Positions 7,885 to 16,300 of a stretch of 36,000 nt of DNA are shown here, piece by piece. The stretch is taken from positions 1-36,000 of the forward strand of contig NKJG01000019.1 of assembly GCA_002256395.1 (NCBI GenBank), written 5' to 3'. Both the position numbers and the translations under genes were made by a program. How positions within the stretch are numbered: the stretch's first letter is position 1; the number at the start of each line of letters is the position of its first letter. This stretch comes from Bacteroidetes bacterium B1(2017). Its GTDB lineage: Bacteria; Bacteroidota; Bacteroidia; UKL13-3. The notes below the pieces were generated by a model. That model worked only from the letters and a program-made list of their open reading frames with translations. It searched no databases and was not told the origin of the DNA.

Positions 7885-8787
7885 ATGAATATTCATGATG
7901 CTAATAGGATTTCTATACACGAAATTCTAGCAAAACTAAACCTTGTACCTAAAAAATCACAAAGTACCAAATTTTGGTATTTGTCACCTTTTCGCAATGA
8001 GAAAACAGCAAGTTTTCAAGTCGATTTGAAAACTAACCGCTGGTATGACTATGGCGAGGGTTTCGGTGGCGATGTTGTAGATTTTGTTTGCAATTATCTT
8101 AAACATCATAAAGAAGCATATTCAAAATCGGATGCTCTCAGATGGATTAAAAACATGTCTGATGACAGTGTGAATTTATTGAACATTACTCCGATAATTC
8201 CTAATTCAGATAAAGATGACCAAGCTTTAATATTCAAGAAAAGCGGGGCAATAAAGCATCTAGGCCTCATTAATTACTTAAATAAAAGAGGCATTCCGTT
8301 ATCAATTGCCCAAAAACACCTCAAAGAAGTCCAAGTTTTAAATAAAGTCACAAACAGAAAAATCATTGCTTTAGGGTTATCAAATGAAGAAGGCGGCTAT
8401 GAATTGCGAAACCCACTCTTTAAAGGATGTATCGCACCAAAAGCCATTTCATTTATACGTGGTGAAATTCCTAAGCCCCAAAGCATTTCTATTTTTGAAG
8501 GCTTTATGGACTATCTATCATTTATAAGTCAAATGAATGGAAAACCCTTAAAAAGCGACGCTATAATCCTAAATTCATTATCATGTCTAAGCCAAATAAA
8601 TGCCTTTATCCGTGGCTATGGCTATGATCATGTATATACATGGATGGACAACGACCAAGCAGGGCAAAACGCCACAAAAATGCTAGATAACTTTTTTAAT
8701 ACGCAAGAAGGCATAATTCATAAACCCATGAATAAAGTCTATGCCCCCTACAAAGATGTGAACGAATGGCACATGTCAAAACAGTAA
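7885..8787 (+). CDS. Toprim-domain DNA primase-like protein
   Basis: A 300-residue protein. The N-terminal part (about 30-75) has the fold signature of the DnaG zinc-binding region, YLSPFRNEKTASFQVD followed by WYDYGEGFGGDVVDFV, but without zinc-ligand cysteines. The toprim half has the glutamate motif ISIFEGFMDYLSF and the DxD motif TWMDNDQAGQNAT. Such small primases serve replication of mobile elements after excision or transfer. GGAGG (7875-7879) lies six bases before the ATG and decides the start; a TTG four codons upstream falls inside that site. The gene sits between an HTH protein and RadC. Confidence 0.88.
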   Translation: MNIHDANRISIHEILAKLNLVPKKSQSTKFWYLSPFRNEKTASFQVDLKTNRWYDYGEGFGGDVVDFVCNYLKHHKEAYSKSDALRWIKNMSDDSVNLLNITPIIPNSDKDDQALIFKKSGAIKHLGLINYLNKRGIPLSIAQKHLKEVQVLNKVTNRKIIALGLSNEEGGYELRNPLFKGCIAPKAISFIRGEIPKPQSISIFEGFMDYLSFISQMNGKPLKSDAIILNSLSCLSQINAFIRGYGYDHVYTWMDNDQAGQNATKMLDNFFNTQEGIIHKPMNKVYAPYKDVNEWHMSKQ

Positions 8788-8802
8788 TAGAAAGCCTTAC
8801 AG

Positions 8803-9282
8803 ATGTCCTCAAATTTTGATCAATCTTCTTTCATAGTAAGTGAAGTAGATATAATATATCGAAATCATGTTCCTTACAACGAGAGGATTAGGGTTAAACA
8901 GTCATACACTGCCTTTAAAATTCTTAGACAATCGTGGGATGAAAACAAAATAGAATTGCTAGAACAATTCAAAATTTTATTGCTAGATAGAAAAAGCAAT
9001 TGCCTAGGTATTTCTGAAATTTCCACAGGTGGCACAAGCAGTTGTATTGTTGACCCAAAAATTGTTTTTGCCACAGCCTTAAAAGCTAAAGCAAGTGGTC
9101 TGGTTTTGGCTCACAACCACCCCAGCGGCAATCTTGCTGCTAGTGATGCCGACTTAGCTCTAACAAAAAGGCTCATTGATGGCGGGAAGCTCTTAGATAT
9201 TGATGTAATAGACCATATAATAATAACCGCTCAAGACTATTATTCTTTTAGTGATAATGGGGTCATGCCTAATCCATCATAG
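8803..9282 (+). CDS. radC: RadC-like JAB/MPN domain protein
   Basis: A 159-residue protein, shorter than chromosomal RadC because it lacks the N-terminal HhH region. It has the JAMM metal motif LAHNHPSGNLAASDADLALT at about 103-122, preceded by the usual LLDRKSNCLGISEISTGG strand. Plasmid and island copies of this family (YeeS-like) are common next to integrases and primases; their biochemical role is unsettled despite the DNA-repair name. It starts 15 bases after the primase-like gene and is probably co-transcribed with it. Confidence 0.9.
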   Translation: MSSNFDQSSFIVSEVDIIYRNHVPYNERIRVKQSYTAFKILRQSWDENKIELLEQFKILLLDRKSNCLGISEISTGGTSSCIVDPKIVFATALKAKASGLVLAHNHPSGNLAASDADLALTKRLIDGGKLLDIDVIDHIIITAQDYYSFSDNGVMPNPS

Positions 9283-9601
9283 CTTAAACCTTGTCCTATT
9301 TGCCCCAAAGTGCCTCAAATTCACAATGCAACCTAAAAGTGCCAAGAATGCATCGTTTGAAGAATTGTAGCTAAAGCTTATTCTGTTATGTTGGATGGTT
9401 ATAGAGCGTAATTATTGATTATTGTTTCAATAGCCCCCTTTTAAAGTGTTTTAAGGGCAATTTAGCAGGCACATTCCCGACACCAATAACAATTTTCGCC
9501 AAGCTAAAGCTTTTCCCCGCCCATCCAAAATTATTCATGGCTTGGTCATTTATAGCCTGCCTTTTTCATTTTCCTAAACACCTAACAAAAGGAGAAAAAC
9601 A
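9283..9601. other. Intergenic region without a visible gene
   Basis: I see no convincing ORF, RNA or repeat here. The final bases carry the AAAGGAG ribosome-binding site of the DUF2958 gene. Confidence 0.5.
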
Positions 9602-10000
9602 ATGAAACTCTTAACAACTCAACAAATCACAAAATTGACAGAAAATGGACATCCACAAAACCGAGATAAAGATCATTTTCCTGTGGTCAAACTATTCACC
9701 CCTGATGCTCAGGCCACTTGGCTTCTTACAGATCTTGATTATGAATTTCCAGATATTGCCTACGGCCTTTGTGATCTAGGCATGGGGTTTCCAGAACTTG
9801 GAGATGTATATATGCCCGAGATAATAGCACTCAGAGGAAAATTAGGCTTACCAGTTGAGCGTGACAGACATTTTGAAGCTAAATACCCAATTAGCGTTTA
9901 TGCCGAAGCAGCAAGGATGAACCAAATGTTCACCGAAAACACCGACATTTTAGAGCGAGCCAAAGCTAAACTTGCCAACGAAAGATGCCTTGTTCTTTAA
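9602..10000 (+). CDS. DUF2958 domain protein
   Basis: A 132-residue protein that matches the DUF2958 pattern from end to end: MKLLT start, VVKLFTPDAQATWLLTDLD, an acidic YGLCDLGMGFPELGDVYMPE strand pair, then LRGKLGLPVERDRHFE. The family is found on plasmids and islands, mainly of Proteobacteria, and has no established function. AAAGGAG precedes the ATG by a short spacer, another strong Shine-Dalgarno in this module. A clear terminator follows six bases after the stop. A decayed copy of its 3' end lies at 11612-11688. Confidence 0.88.
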   Translation: MKLLTTQQITKLTENGHPQNRDKDHFPVVKLFTPDAQATWLLTDLDYEFPDIAYGLCDLGMGFPELGDVYMPEIIALRGKLGLPVERDRHFEAKYPISVYAEAARMNQMFTENTDILERAKAKLANERCLVL

Positions 10001-10005
10001 ACTAC

Positions 10006-10031
10006 AAAAGCCCCATTTCTGGGGCTTTTTA
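10006..10031 (+). terminator. Rho-independent terminator after DUF2958
   Basis: AAAAGCCCC (10006-10014) pairs with GGGGCTTTT (10021-10029) around a six-base loop and runs into T's. A weaker, imperfect hairpin follows near 10071-10102. Confidence 0.88.
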
Positions 10032-10177
10032 TTTTTGGTAGTCTTTAATGCTCATCCACTAAAAAGAAAAAAAAGACCTGATCCAAAAGAACAGGCCTTT
10101 TCGGCTACTAAATCCACACAACTTTAATTCGAATATAAATGATTATAATTAAATTGCTTATTAAAATCATTAACTAA

Positions 10178-10975
10178 ATGGATATAACCCCACAAAAATC
10201 TAAACTTAGGTTTCCTTTAATCAACATGGGATTGCTTAGGAAGAATAAGCATTTTTTCTTTTTAGCTATGGGTCTAATTATGGCTTTAATTATAGGCTCA
10301 ATAGATTATTATACTAATGATGAATTCAAAAATAGCTTTTTGGGAGGTGTTTTGGTAGAAGCCCACGGTATGCTTTTGGACATCATTTTATTTGGCGTAT
10401 TACTCACTATATACGAAAAATTCTCAGAAAAACATAATGAAATAGAAAGGTTAAAGGAAGAGATAGATGACTACCGTGGCTGGAAAGAGCCTGAGGCAAT
10501 GTATAGAATAGTTGGATGTATAAAACGACTAAATAAAAAAGGAATAAAACAAATAAACTTAAATGAATGTTTTTTAGAGGGGGCGAATTTAGTGGGTATG
10601 GATTTAGGAGGAACCAATTTACATGCAGCGAATTTAAAGGGGGCGAATTTAGAGGGGGCGAATTTAACTGGAGCGAATTTAATGGGGGCGAATTTAACAA
10701 GAACTTTTTTACTTGAAGTGAATTTATCGGGAGCGATTTTGTTTGAAGCGAATTTAACTGAAGCGAATTTAACTGGAGCAAATTTAACTGGAGCGAATTT
10801 ACAGTGGGGAAAATTAATGGGAGTTCATTTATTCACAACGAAAATAAATGGAGCGTATTTTAGTGGAGCTCAAATTGATAGTTTAGAAACCCTTGAAATA
10901 ATCAATAGAAACTCACATTGTTCCCATTTAGAAGCGTATTTTGATAAAATTATTGGATGCTACAGAATTGAATAA
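10178..10975 (+). CDS. Membrane-anchored pentapeptide-repeat protein
   Basis: A 265-residue protein. Two hydrophobic segments (about 26-45 and 57-77) are followed by a charged coiled-coil-like stretch (EKHNEIERLKEEID, about 87-100), then about 20 pentapeptide repeats of A(N/D)LxG type from about 128 to 230. These build a right-handed quadrilateral beta-helix. The codons of the repeats are nearly identical (GCGAATTTA recurs every 15 bases), which implies recent expansion. The membrane-coil-pentapeptide layout occurs in uncharacterised bacterial proteins; some relatives work in stress or defence, but no specific role can be read here. It stands alone between the DUF2958 module and a decayed region. 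Confidence 0.85.
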   Translation: MDITPQKSKLRFPLINMGLLRKNKHFFFLAMGLIMALIIGSIDYYTNDEFKNSFLGGVLVEAHGMLLDIILFGVLLTIYEKFSEKHNEIERLKEEIDDYRGWKEPEAMYRIVGCIKRLNKKGIKQINLNECFLEGANLVGMDLGGTNLHAANLKGANLEGANLTGANLMGANLTRTFLLEVNLSGAILFEANLTEANLTGANLTGANLQWGKLMGVHLFTTKINGAYFSGAQIDSLETLEIINRNSHCSHLEAYFDKIIGCYRIE

Positions 10976-11034
10976 ATGCCCGTACCCCCTAACTAAAGAT
11001 TGATTTCTTTTTTTCTTTGTTCATATAAAAATGA

Positions 11035-11172
11035 CCCTTAACAGAGAAACTTCGAGACCAAGGCTTTACTGCTATTCGAAAAATCACCGCTGAATTAAAA
11101 GAGCTTGAGATACAAATTTTTAAGGGTAAAACTTAGCACTTGGCCAGATAAAACCGAATTAAAAAAATGTGA
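11035..11172 (+). pseudogene. Decayed C-terminal fragment, serine-recombinase-like
   Basis: Frame from 11035 reads LTEKLRDQGFTAIRKITAEL, then ELEIQIFKGKT and a stop. Removing seven bases at about 11131-11139 (an apparent duplication around ACTT) restores TWPDKTELKKM before TGA at 11170-11172. The pattern RxxGxTxIrkIxxEL...fkGkTW resembles the helix after the catalytic domain of serine recombinases and related mobile-element proteins. No start codon or N-terminal part remains. That it is a remnant is fairly clear; the family is uncertain. Confidence 0.45.
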
Positions 11173-11297
11173 TTTTGAAAAAAACGCGAATAAAGTTAAT
11201 TTTTTTTAAAAAGACGAAATTTACTCCAAAAATTTACCCTAAAAATTGAATTTTTGTGAAATAGGTAAAATAAAAATCTGAAAGTTACATTATTCGC

Positions 11298-11483
11298 CTA
11301 AAATTTTAGAAAATCTAAATTTTTTTTTATAGCTTCTTTTTGAAGGCATAGAGCCTCTGCTTTTTGTAAGGTATCAGATTTCTGTTTAGTAATTAGCCAA
11401 GTAAATGCACTAACAATTATAGCAACAAATCCAGCAGAGTTGTTGAGGAGTGACACAATAGTTTCGATTTGCTCCCAATTCAT
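11298..11483 (-). CDS. Small single-pass membrane peptide (61 aa)
   Basis: The ORF from ATG at 11483 encodes MNWEQIETIVSLLNNSAGFV followed by a hydrophobic stretch (about 18-32) and a Lys/Gln-rich tail, a short one-TM peptide. An earlier in-frame ATG at 11516 adds 11 less likely residues. It lies in an otherwise decayed region, on the same strand as the 46-residue ORF at 11878-12018. I do not recognise it; a toxin-like or holin-like peptide is possible. Confidence 0.4.
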   Translation of the reverse strand: MNWEQIETIVSLLNNSAGFVAIIVSAFTWLITKQKSDTLQKAEALCLQKEAIKKNLDFLKF

Positions 11484-11611
11484 ATTCAAAGTTATATTCT
11501 TTAAAGTATAAACCAAAAGAATTATAATATTTTTTTATGGGCAATTCTCTGATGGGGCGGTCTTTACGCTTATACGCTTCGCCTATTGGCTGTAGGCTAA
11601 CAGCTGTAATC

Positions 11612-11688
11612 CATATTGCAGGAATGAACCAATAGTTCCCGATAACACAGACAATTTGGAGCGAGCTAAAGCTAAACTCACCAATTAA
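11612..11688 (+). pseudogene. Degenerate copy of the DUF2958 3' end
   Basis: The DNA aligns with the last part of the intact DUF2958 gene (about 9917-9985): AGGATGAACCAA...TTAGAGCGAGCCAAAGCTAAA there reads AGGAATGAACCAA...TTGGAGCGAGCTAAAGCTAAA here. A one-base deletion turns the frame into a stop (ATGAACCAATAG). The continuing frame ends NLERAKAKLTN with TAA at 11686-11688. A degraded version of the DUF2958 terminator follows near 11711-11735. This is the scar of a duplicated module. Confidence 0.75.
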
Positions 11689-11877
11689 AGATGTCTAATT
11701 CTCTAAAGGGAAAATCCCCAGAAATGGAGCTTTCTTTATTTCCACCAAAAAAAGTGCAAAGTGGGAAATTCTATTTTGAATACAAAATTATTTTAAATAA
11801 AAAGGTGCATAAAATTTAATAATATTGAAATATGAGAGACTAGCCTTTAAATAATCACATTTCTTAAAAATGTTTAT

Positions 11878-12018
11878 TTAAAGTGAGATTTTTTTTAAAA
11901 GTCGTAGCAGACTAGAAGTTAGTCCAGTAGATACAACAGAAATCACCCAACGGATCGCCTCAGAAGCGTCCCAATAGTTGGCAATAATGCCTGCTATATT
12001 TGTGATTTTTTCAAACAT
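11878..12018 (-). CDS. Small hydrophobic peptide (46 aa)
   Basis: ATG at 12018-12016 opens a 46-residue ORF: MFEKITNIAGIIANYWDASE, then an amphipathic/hydrophobic helix and a basic C-terminus (LLRLLKKISL). It is too short to be sure of coding, but the composition is that of a small membrane peptide and resembles the neighbour at 11298-11483 in size, strand and layout. Confidence 0.35.
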   Translation of the reverse strand: MFEKITNIAGIIANYWDASEAIRWVISVVSTGLTSSLLRLLKKISL

Positions 12019-12061
12019 GTAAACAATTTAGTAATTTGCTAACACAAATCCAAATTTTAAT

Positions 12062-12274
12062 ATGAAAACATTCTTTCTAACTTGCAGCCTATTCCTACTA
12101 GGCTGCAACCAGAAACCAGAGCTCAAAATAAAAATCTGGGCTGACAGCATAGGCTACAGCCTAAAAACCTTAGATAAATCAGTTCAGGAATAATATAAAT
12201 GGTCAGACCTTGCCAGTGATACCGCTTCTATGCGATTATCCACAAGAACTTGGTATTTTAACAAAGAAGATTAA
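12062..12274 (+). pseudogene. Small lipoprotein, probably interrupted by an in-frame stop
   Basis: ATG at 12062 encodes a lipoprotein signal peptide, MKTFFLTCSLFLLGC, with lipobox LLGC at residues 12-15. The frame meets TAA at 12191-12193 after 43 residues, but continues open in the same frame for 26 more codons (YKWSDLASDTASMRLSTRTW...) to TAA at 12272-12274. Either a genuine 43-residue lipoprotein exists, or a longer one was broken by a nonsense mutation. I favour the second because the downstream frame still looks coding. It precedes the restriction-modification operon. Confidence 0.5.
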
Positions 12275-12349
12275 CCGCTATTATGAAATAGGTAACTTTC
12301 TAAGTATTGATGTAAAATAACTTTTAAAAATTAACGAAGAAGTAGACAA

Positions 12350-13330
12350 GTGCAAGTAGTTATCGACATATTAGAAAATGAGTTAATCGAGAAGTATCCT
12401 GATATTCTCGTAATATTACTACGTGATCAGACCACTCAAAAAAATATTTTTTGGGCAACAGACAATTATGAACACTTGGGGAATTTATATAAATTCAATT
12501 CTGAAATCTTACCTGACTTAATTACGGGCGAAAATGGCAATGTAATAATGCCTAGAGTTCAGAAAGACAAAATTCTACAATTATCACGTTCCAAAAAAAT
12601 GGCAGAAGTATTTACTCCTTCTTGGATTTGTAACGCACAAAACAATTTGATTGACAATTCTTGGTTTGGAAAAGATAGTGTTTTCAATAACGAAATCTTA
12701 TTGCAGAATGGAACTAAATCTTGGGAAACAAAAAAAGAAAAAATTATTTTTCCAAAAGGCAAGACTTGGATAGATTATGTTCATGATACTCGACTTGAAA
12801 TTTCTTGTGGTGAAGCACCCTATCTTGTTAGCAGATATGACACTACAACAGGCAAGTTTATTAAAATTGAAAATAGAATTGGAATTTTAGACAGAAAATT
12901 AAGGATAGTAAACGAAAATTGCGACTCAATAAATGAATGGCTAAAAGCAGTTGAAATCGCATATAAAAGTACTTACGGATTTGAATGGCAAGGAGACAGT
13001 TTGCTTTTGGCTCGCGAGGCTATGCTAGTAACATTTATTGAAAACTTTATACACAAATTTGAAACAGAACCATCGCCTGAAAAAATTCAAAATATTGCAA
13101 ATATAATTTGCTGGAATATTTGGCAAATGGACGGCTTGAAAGGAGTTATCCCAAACAGTTGTAAAGATGAAATTGTAGAAATCTCAGATATCTTTGAAAC
13201 TAAAACGCATATTAAGAAATGTAAGGGTTGTAAAAATCAAAATATGAAGTCACATAATGGTATTTATTGCATCATCATGGACTGGCATATAAAACAACCG
13301 ATAAAATTCATATCACTTTTAGAAAAGTAA
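12350..13330 (+). CDS. Methylase-associated subunit of a restriction-modification-like system
   Basis: A 326-residue protein starting at GTG; no in-frame ATG precedes it, and the first internal Met is too deep. Residues 80-100 read SRSKKMAEVFTPSWICNAQN, like motif X of N6-adenine methylases, which contacts AdoMet. A GEAPYLVSRYD segment (about 155) and an IGILDRKLR segment follow. No NPPY motif is present. The C-terminus has a CKGC...C cluster that may bind metal. It stops three bases before the 1319-residue nuclease-helicase-methylase gene starts, so the two are co-translated. Proteins of this type are often called restriction endonuclease subunit M. I infer it completes or regulates the methylase half of the large partner. 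Confidence 0.75.
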   Translation: MQVVIDILENELIEKYPDILVILLRDQTTQKNIFWATDNYEHLGNLYKFNSEILPDLITGENGNVIMPRVQKDKILQLSRSKKMAEVFTPSWICNAQNNLIDNSWFGKDSVFNNEILLQNGTKSWETKKEKIIFPKGKTWIDYVHDTRLEISCGEAPYLVSRYDTTTGKFIKIENRIGILDRKLRIVNENCDSINEWLKAVEIAYKSTYGFEWQGDSLLLAREAMLVTFIENFIHKFETEPSPEKIQNIANIICWNIWQMDGLKGVIPNSCKDEIVEISDIFETKTHIKKCKGCKNQNMKSHNGIYCIIMDWHIKQPIKFISLLEK

Positions 13331-13333
13331 GCC

Positions 13334-16300
13334 ATGTCAGAAATAAATAATATAAATGTAGATATACTTAATGAACTAATCATTGGAAGAGTAGAGCCTC
13401 AAATCTATGCATTTACAACTGAAACAATACCAAATTATTTGAAAGTTGGCGACACATATCGTCCAATTGAAACGAGATTGCAAGAGTGGCGTAAACATTT
13501 TCCAAACCTTGAAAAGAAATTTGGAGATATTGCAAAAGTTGATGACGAAACTTTTTTTAGAGATTATGCAGTTCATTTTTTTCTTGAAAACGATTTAAAA
13601 AGAAGCCGATTAAAGCCTAACGTTTTAAAAGGAATCCCATATTATTCAAATGAGTTTTTTGAAAGTGCAACAGAAGTAGACTTACAAGAAGCCATAGAGG
13701 ATATAAAAAGTGGACATCAAAAAAACGAATCAAAATATCAGTATTATCGTTTTGACGAAAGTCATATTCCCATTACTCATACCTACTCAAGAATTGAGAG
13801 ATTTCCATTACGACCCAATCAACAAAAGACAGTAGATAATTTTCGTGAAGCCATCAATAAAGGTAGAACAAATTTACTGATGTATGCTGTAATGCGTTTT
13901 GGCAAATCATTCACTTCAATGTGTTGTGCTGTTGAAATGGGTGCTAAATTAGTAGTTGTCGTTTCAGCAAAAGCAGATGTAAAAGAAGAATGGAAAAAGA
14001 CTGTTGAAAGTCATGTAAGATTTGTTGGCTATAGTTTTTTAGATAGTTCCTCACTCCTAACGAGCGATACAATCATTGCTGAAAAACAGGAGGCTAACGA
14101 GAAAATAGTTTTGTTTCTAACCTTACAAGACTTGCAAGGTGATGAAATCAAATCAAAACACAAAGAAGTATTTGAGAATCAAATTGATTTATTGCTTATT
14201 GATGAAACACATTTTGGAGCAAGGGCGATAGAGTATGGCAAAGTCTTAAAAAAGGAAAATTTAAGTACCAAAGAAATACAAAGCGAGTTAAAACTAAATG
14301 ACAATACATTAGACGATTTAGAAATTGCCAATAAAGTTTTTAATGCGAAAATTCGTATTCATCTTTCTGGAACTCCATATCGCATTTTAATGAATAGTGA
14401 GTTCACAAATGATGATATTATTGCATTTTATCAATTCACGAACATTGCAGAAGACCAAAAACAATGGGATTTTGAAAATCTAAATAAAGACGAAGTTAAG
14501 GAATGGGACAACCCCTATTATGGATTTCCTCAAATGATTCGTTTTGCTTTTAATCCAAATGAATCGTCCCGAAAAAAAATGGAAGAACTGAAAGATAAAG
14601 GTGTAACCTATGCTTTTTCAGAGCTTTTCAAACCGCAATCAATAACAATAGACAAAGAAAATAACCTCCACAAAAAATTCAAGTATGAAAATGAAATTCT
14701 TGACTTGCTAAAAGTTATTGACGGTTCAGAGGTTGATTCTAATTTATTGAGTTTCTTAGATTACGATAAAATAAAAGAGGGCAAAATGTGCCGTCATATC
14801 GTTTGTGTTTTGCCTTATAGAGCATCTTGTGACGCATTAGAGGAATTAATTAAGAACTACAAGTTTAAACATCTAAGCAATTACGAAATCATAAACATAT
14901 CTGGAGTTGAGAACGAGAAGAACTTCAAAGACACACAAGCAGTTCAAGCCAGAATCAAAAAATGTGAAAGCAAGAATCTAAAAACAATCACGTTGACAGT
15001 AAATAGAATGCTTACTGGTAGTACTGTGCCTGAATGGGATACTATGCTTTACCTAAAGGATACCGCTTCACCACAAGAATACGATCAGGCAATTTTTCGC
15101 TTGCAAAATCAATTCATAAAAATTTTTAAAGAACCCAATGGTGATGTGGTTAAATTTAATATGAAGCCACAAACTTTGTTAGTTGACTTTAACCCTAATA
15201 GAATGTTCCAAATGCAGGAACATAAAGCACAGATTTACAATGTAAACACTGAATCTAATGGAAACAGTAAGCTTGAGGAACGAATTCGAAAAGAACTTGA
15301 AATATCTCCGATTGTAGTTTTAAATAGCAATAAAATAGTTCAAATACAGCCAACAGATATCTTGGATGCAGTTCGCAAATATTCAAGTAGTAGAAGTGTA
15401 TTTGACGAGGCAACAACTATTTCCATTGATTATTCTTTGTTGGATATTGAAGCAATCAAAGCTGAAATTGAAAAACAAGGTAAGATAGGTTCTCTCCAGG
15501 GTATGAAAATTAAACCAACGAAAGGCGAAGGAGATGACATTGATATAGATGATTATGATGAAAATGGCCAAGGTGAAAATGGAGAAAATGTAAAATCCAA
15601 AGAGGATGAAGCTGCAAATGATCACAAAGGTCAATTTGCTATGTATTATGCAAGAATTTTATTCTTTGCATTTTTAACAGACTCAAGAATGAAATCTTTA
15701 CAAGAAATCATTAATCACATCAAGGATTCTGGGGATAATTTGCGAATAGCTTCAAATTTGAACCTTGACACAACAATCCTTTCCCTATTTCAAACTTATA
15801 TCAACCCATTTATTTTAAGCGAATTAGATTATAAAATTCACAACATTAACTCACTAGCCAACGATTCCAAAATTTCTCCAATAGAAAGGGCGAGTAATGC
15901 AATGAAAAAATTTAGCCGCATATCAGAATCTGAAATTGTAACGCCTGAAATTGTAACCGACAAAATCATTAGCGGTTTACCGGCTAAAGCCATTGATAAA
16001 AATGTAATCCTTTTAGATATAGCTTCCAAGCAGGGTGAGTTTGTGTATGCAGTATATAAAAAGTTTGGCAAAGAAGTAGCAAATAAATTCTATTCCATAC
16101 CAACATCAAAAATAGCATATGAGTTTACAAGAAAAGTTTATAGTTTTCTTGAATTAGATTTAAAACTAATTGAAGCTAGCTACATTTCTTACGATCTAAT
16201 TAAAGAAAATATATTTATTGAGGAAGAAACAATTAAAATAAACAACAAAAAAATGAAGTTCAATGTAATAGTAGGTAATCCGCCTTATCAGCAAAGTGAT

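Noticed and set aside
10071..10102. Second terminator after DUF2958
   Set aside because: The stem contains a mismatch and the T run is short; too weak to list as a feature.
10407..10781. 124-codon minus-strand ORF rich in Leu, Asn and Ser
   Set aside because: It is the antisense of the pentapeptide-repeat codons; its periodic composition follows from the repeat.
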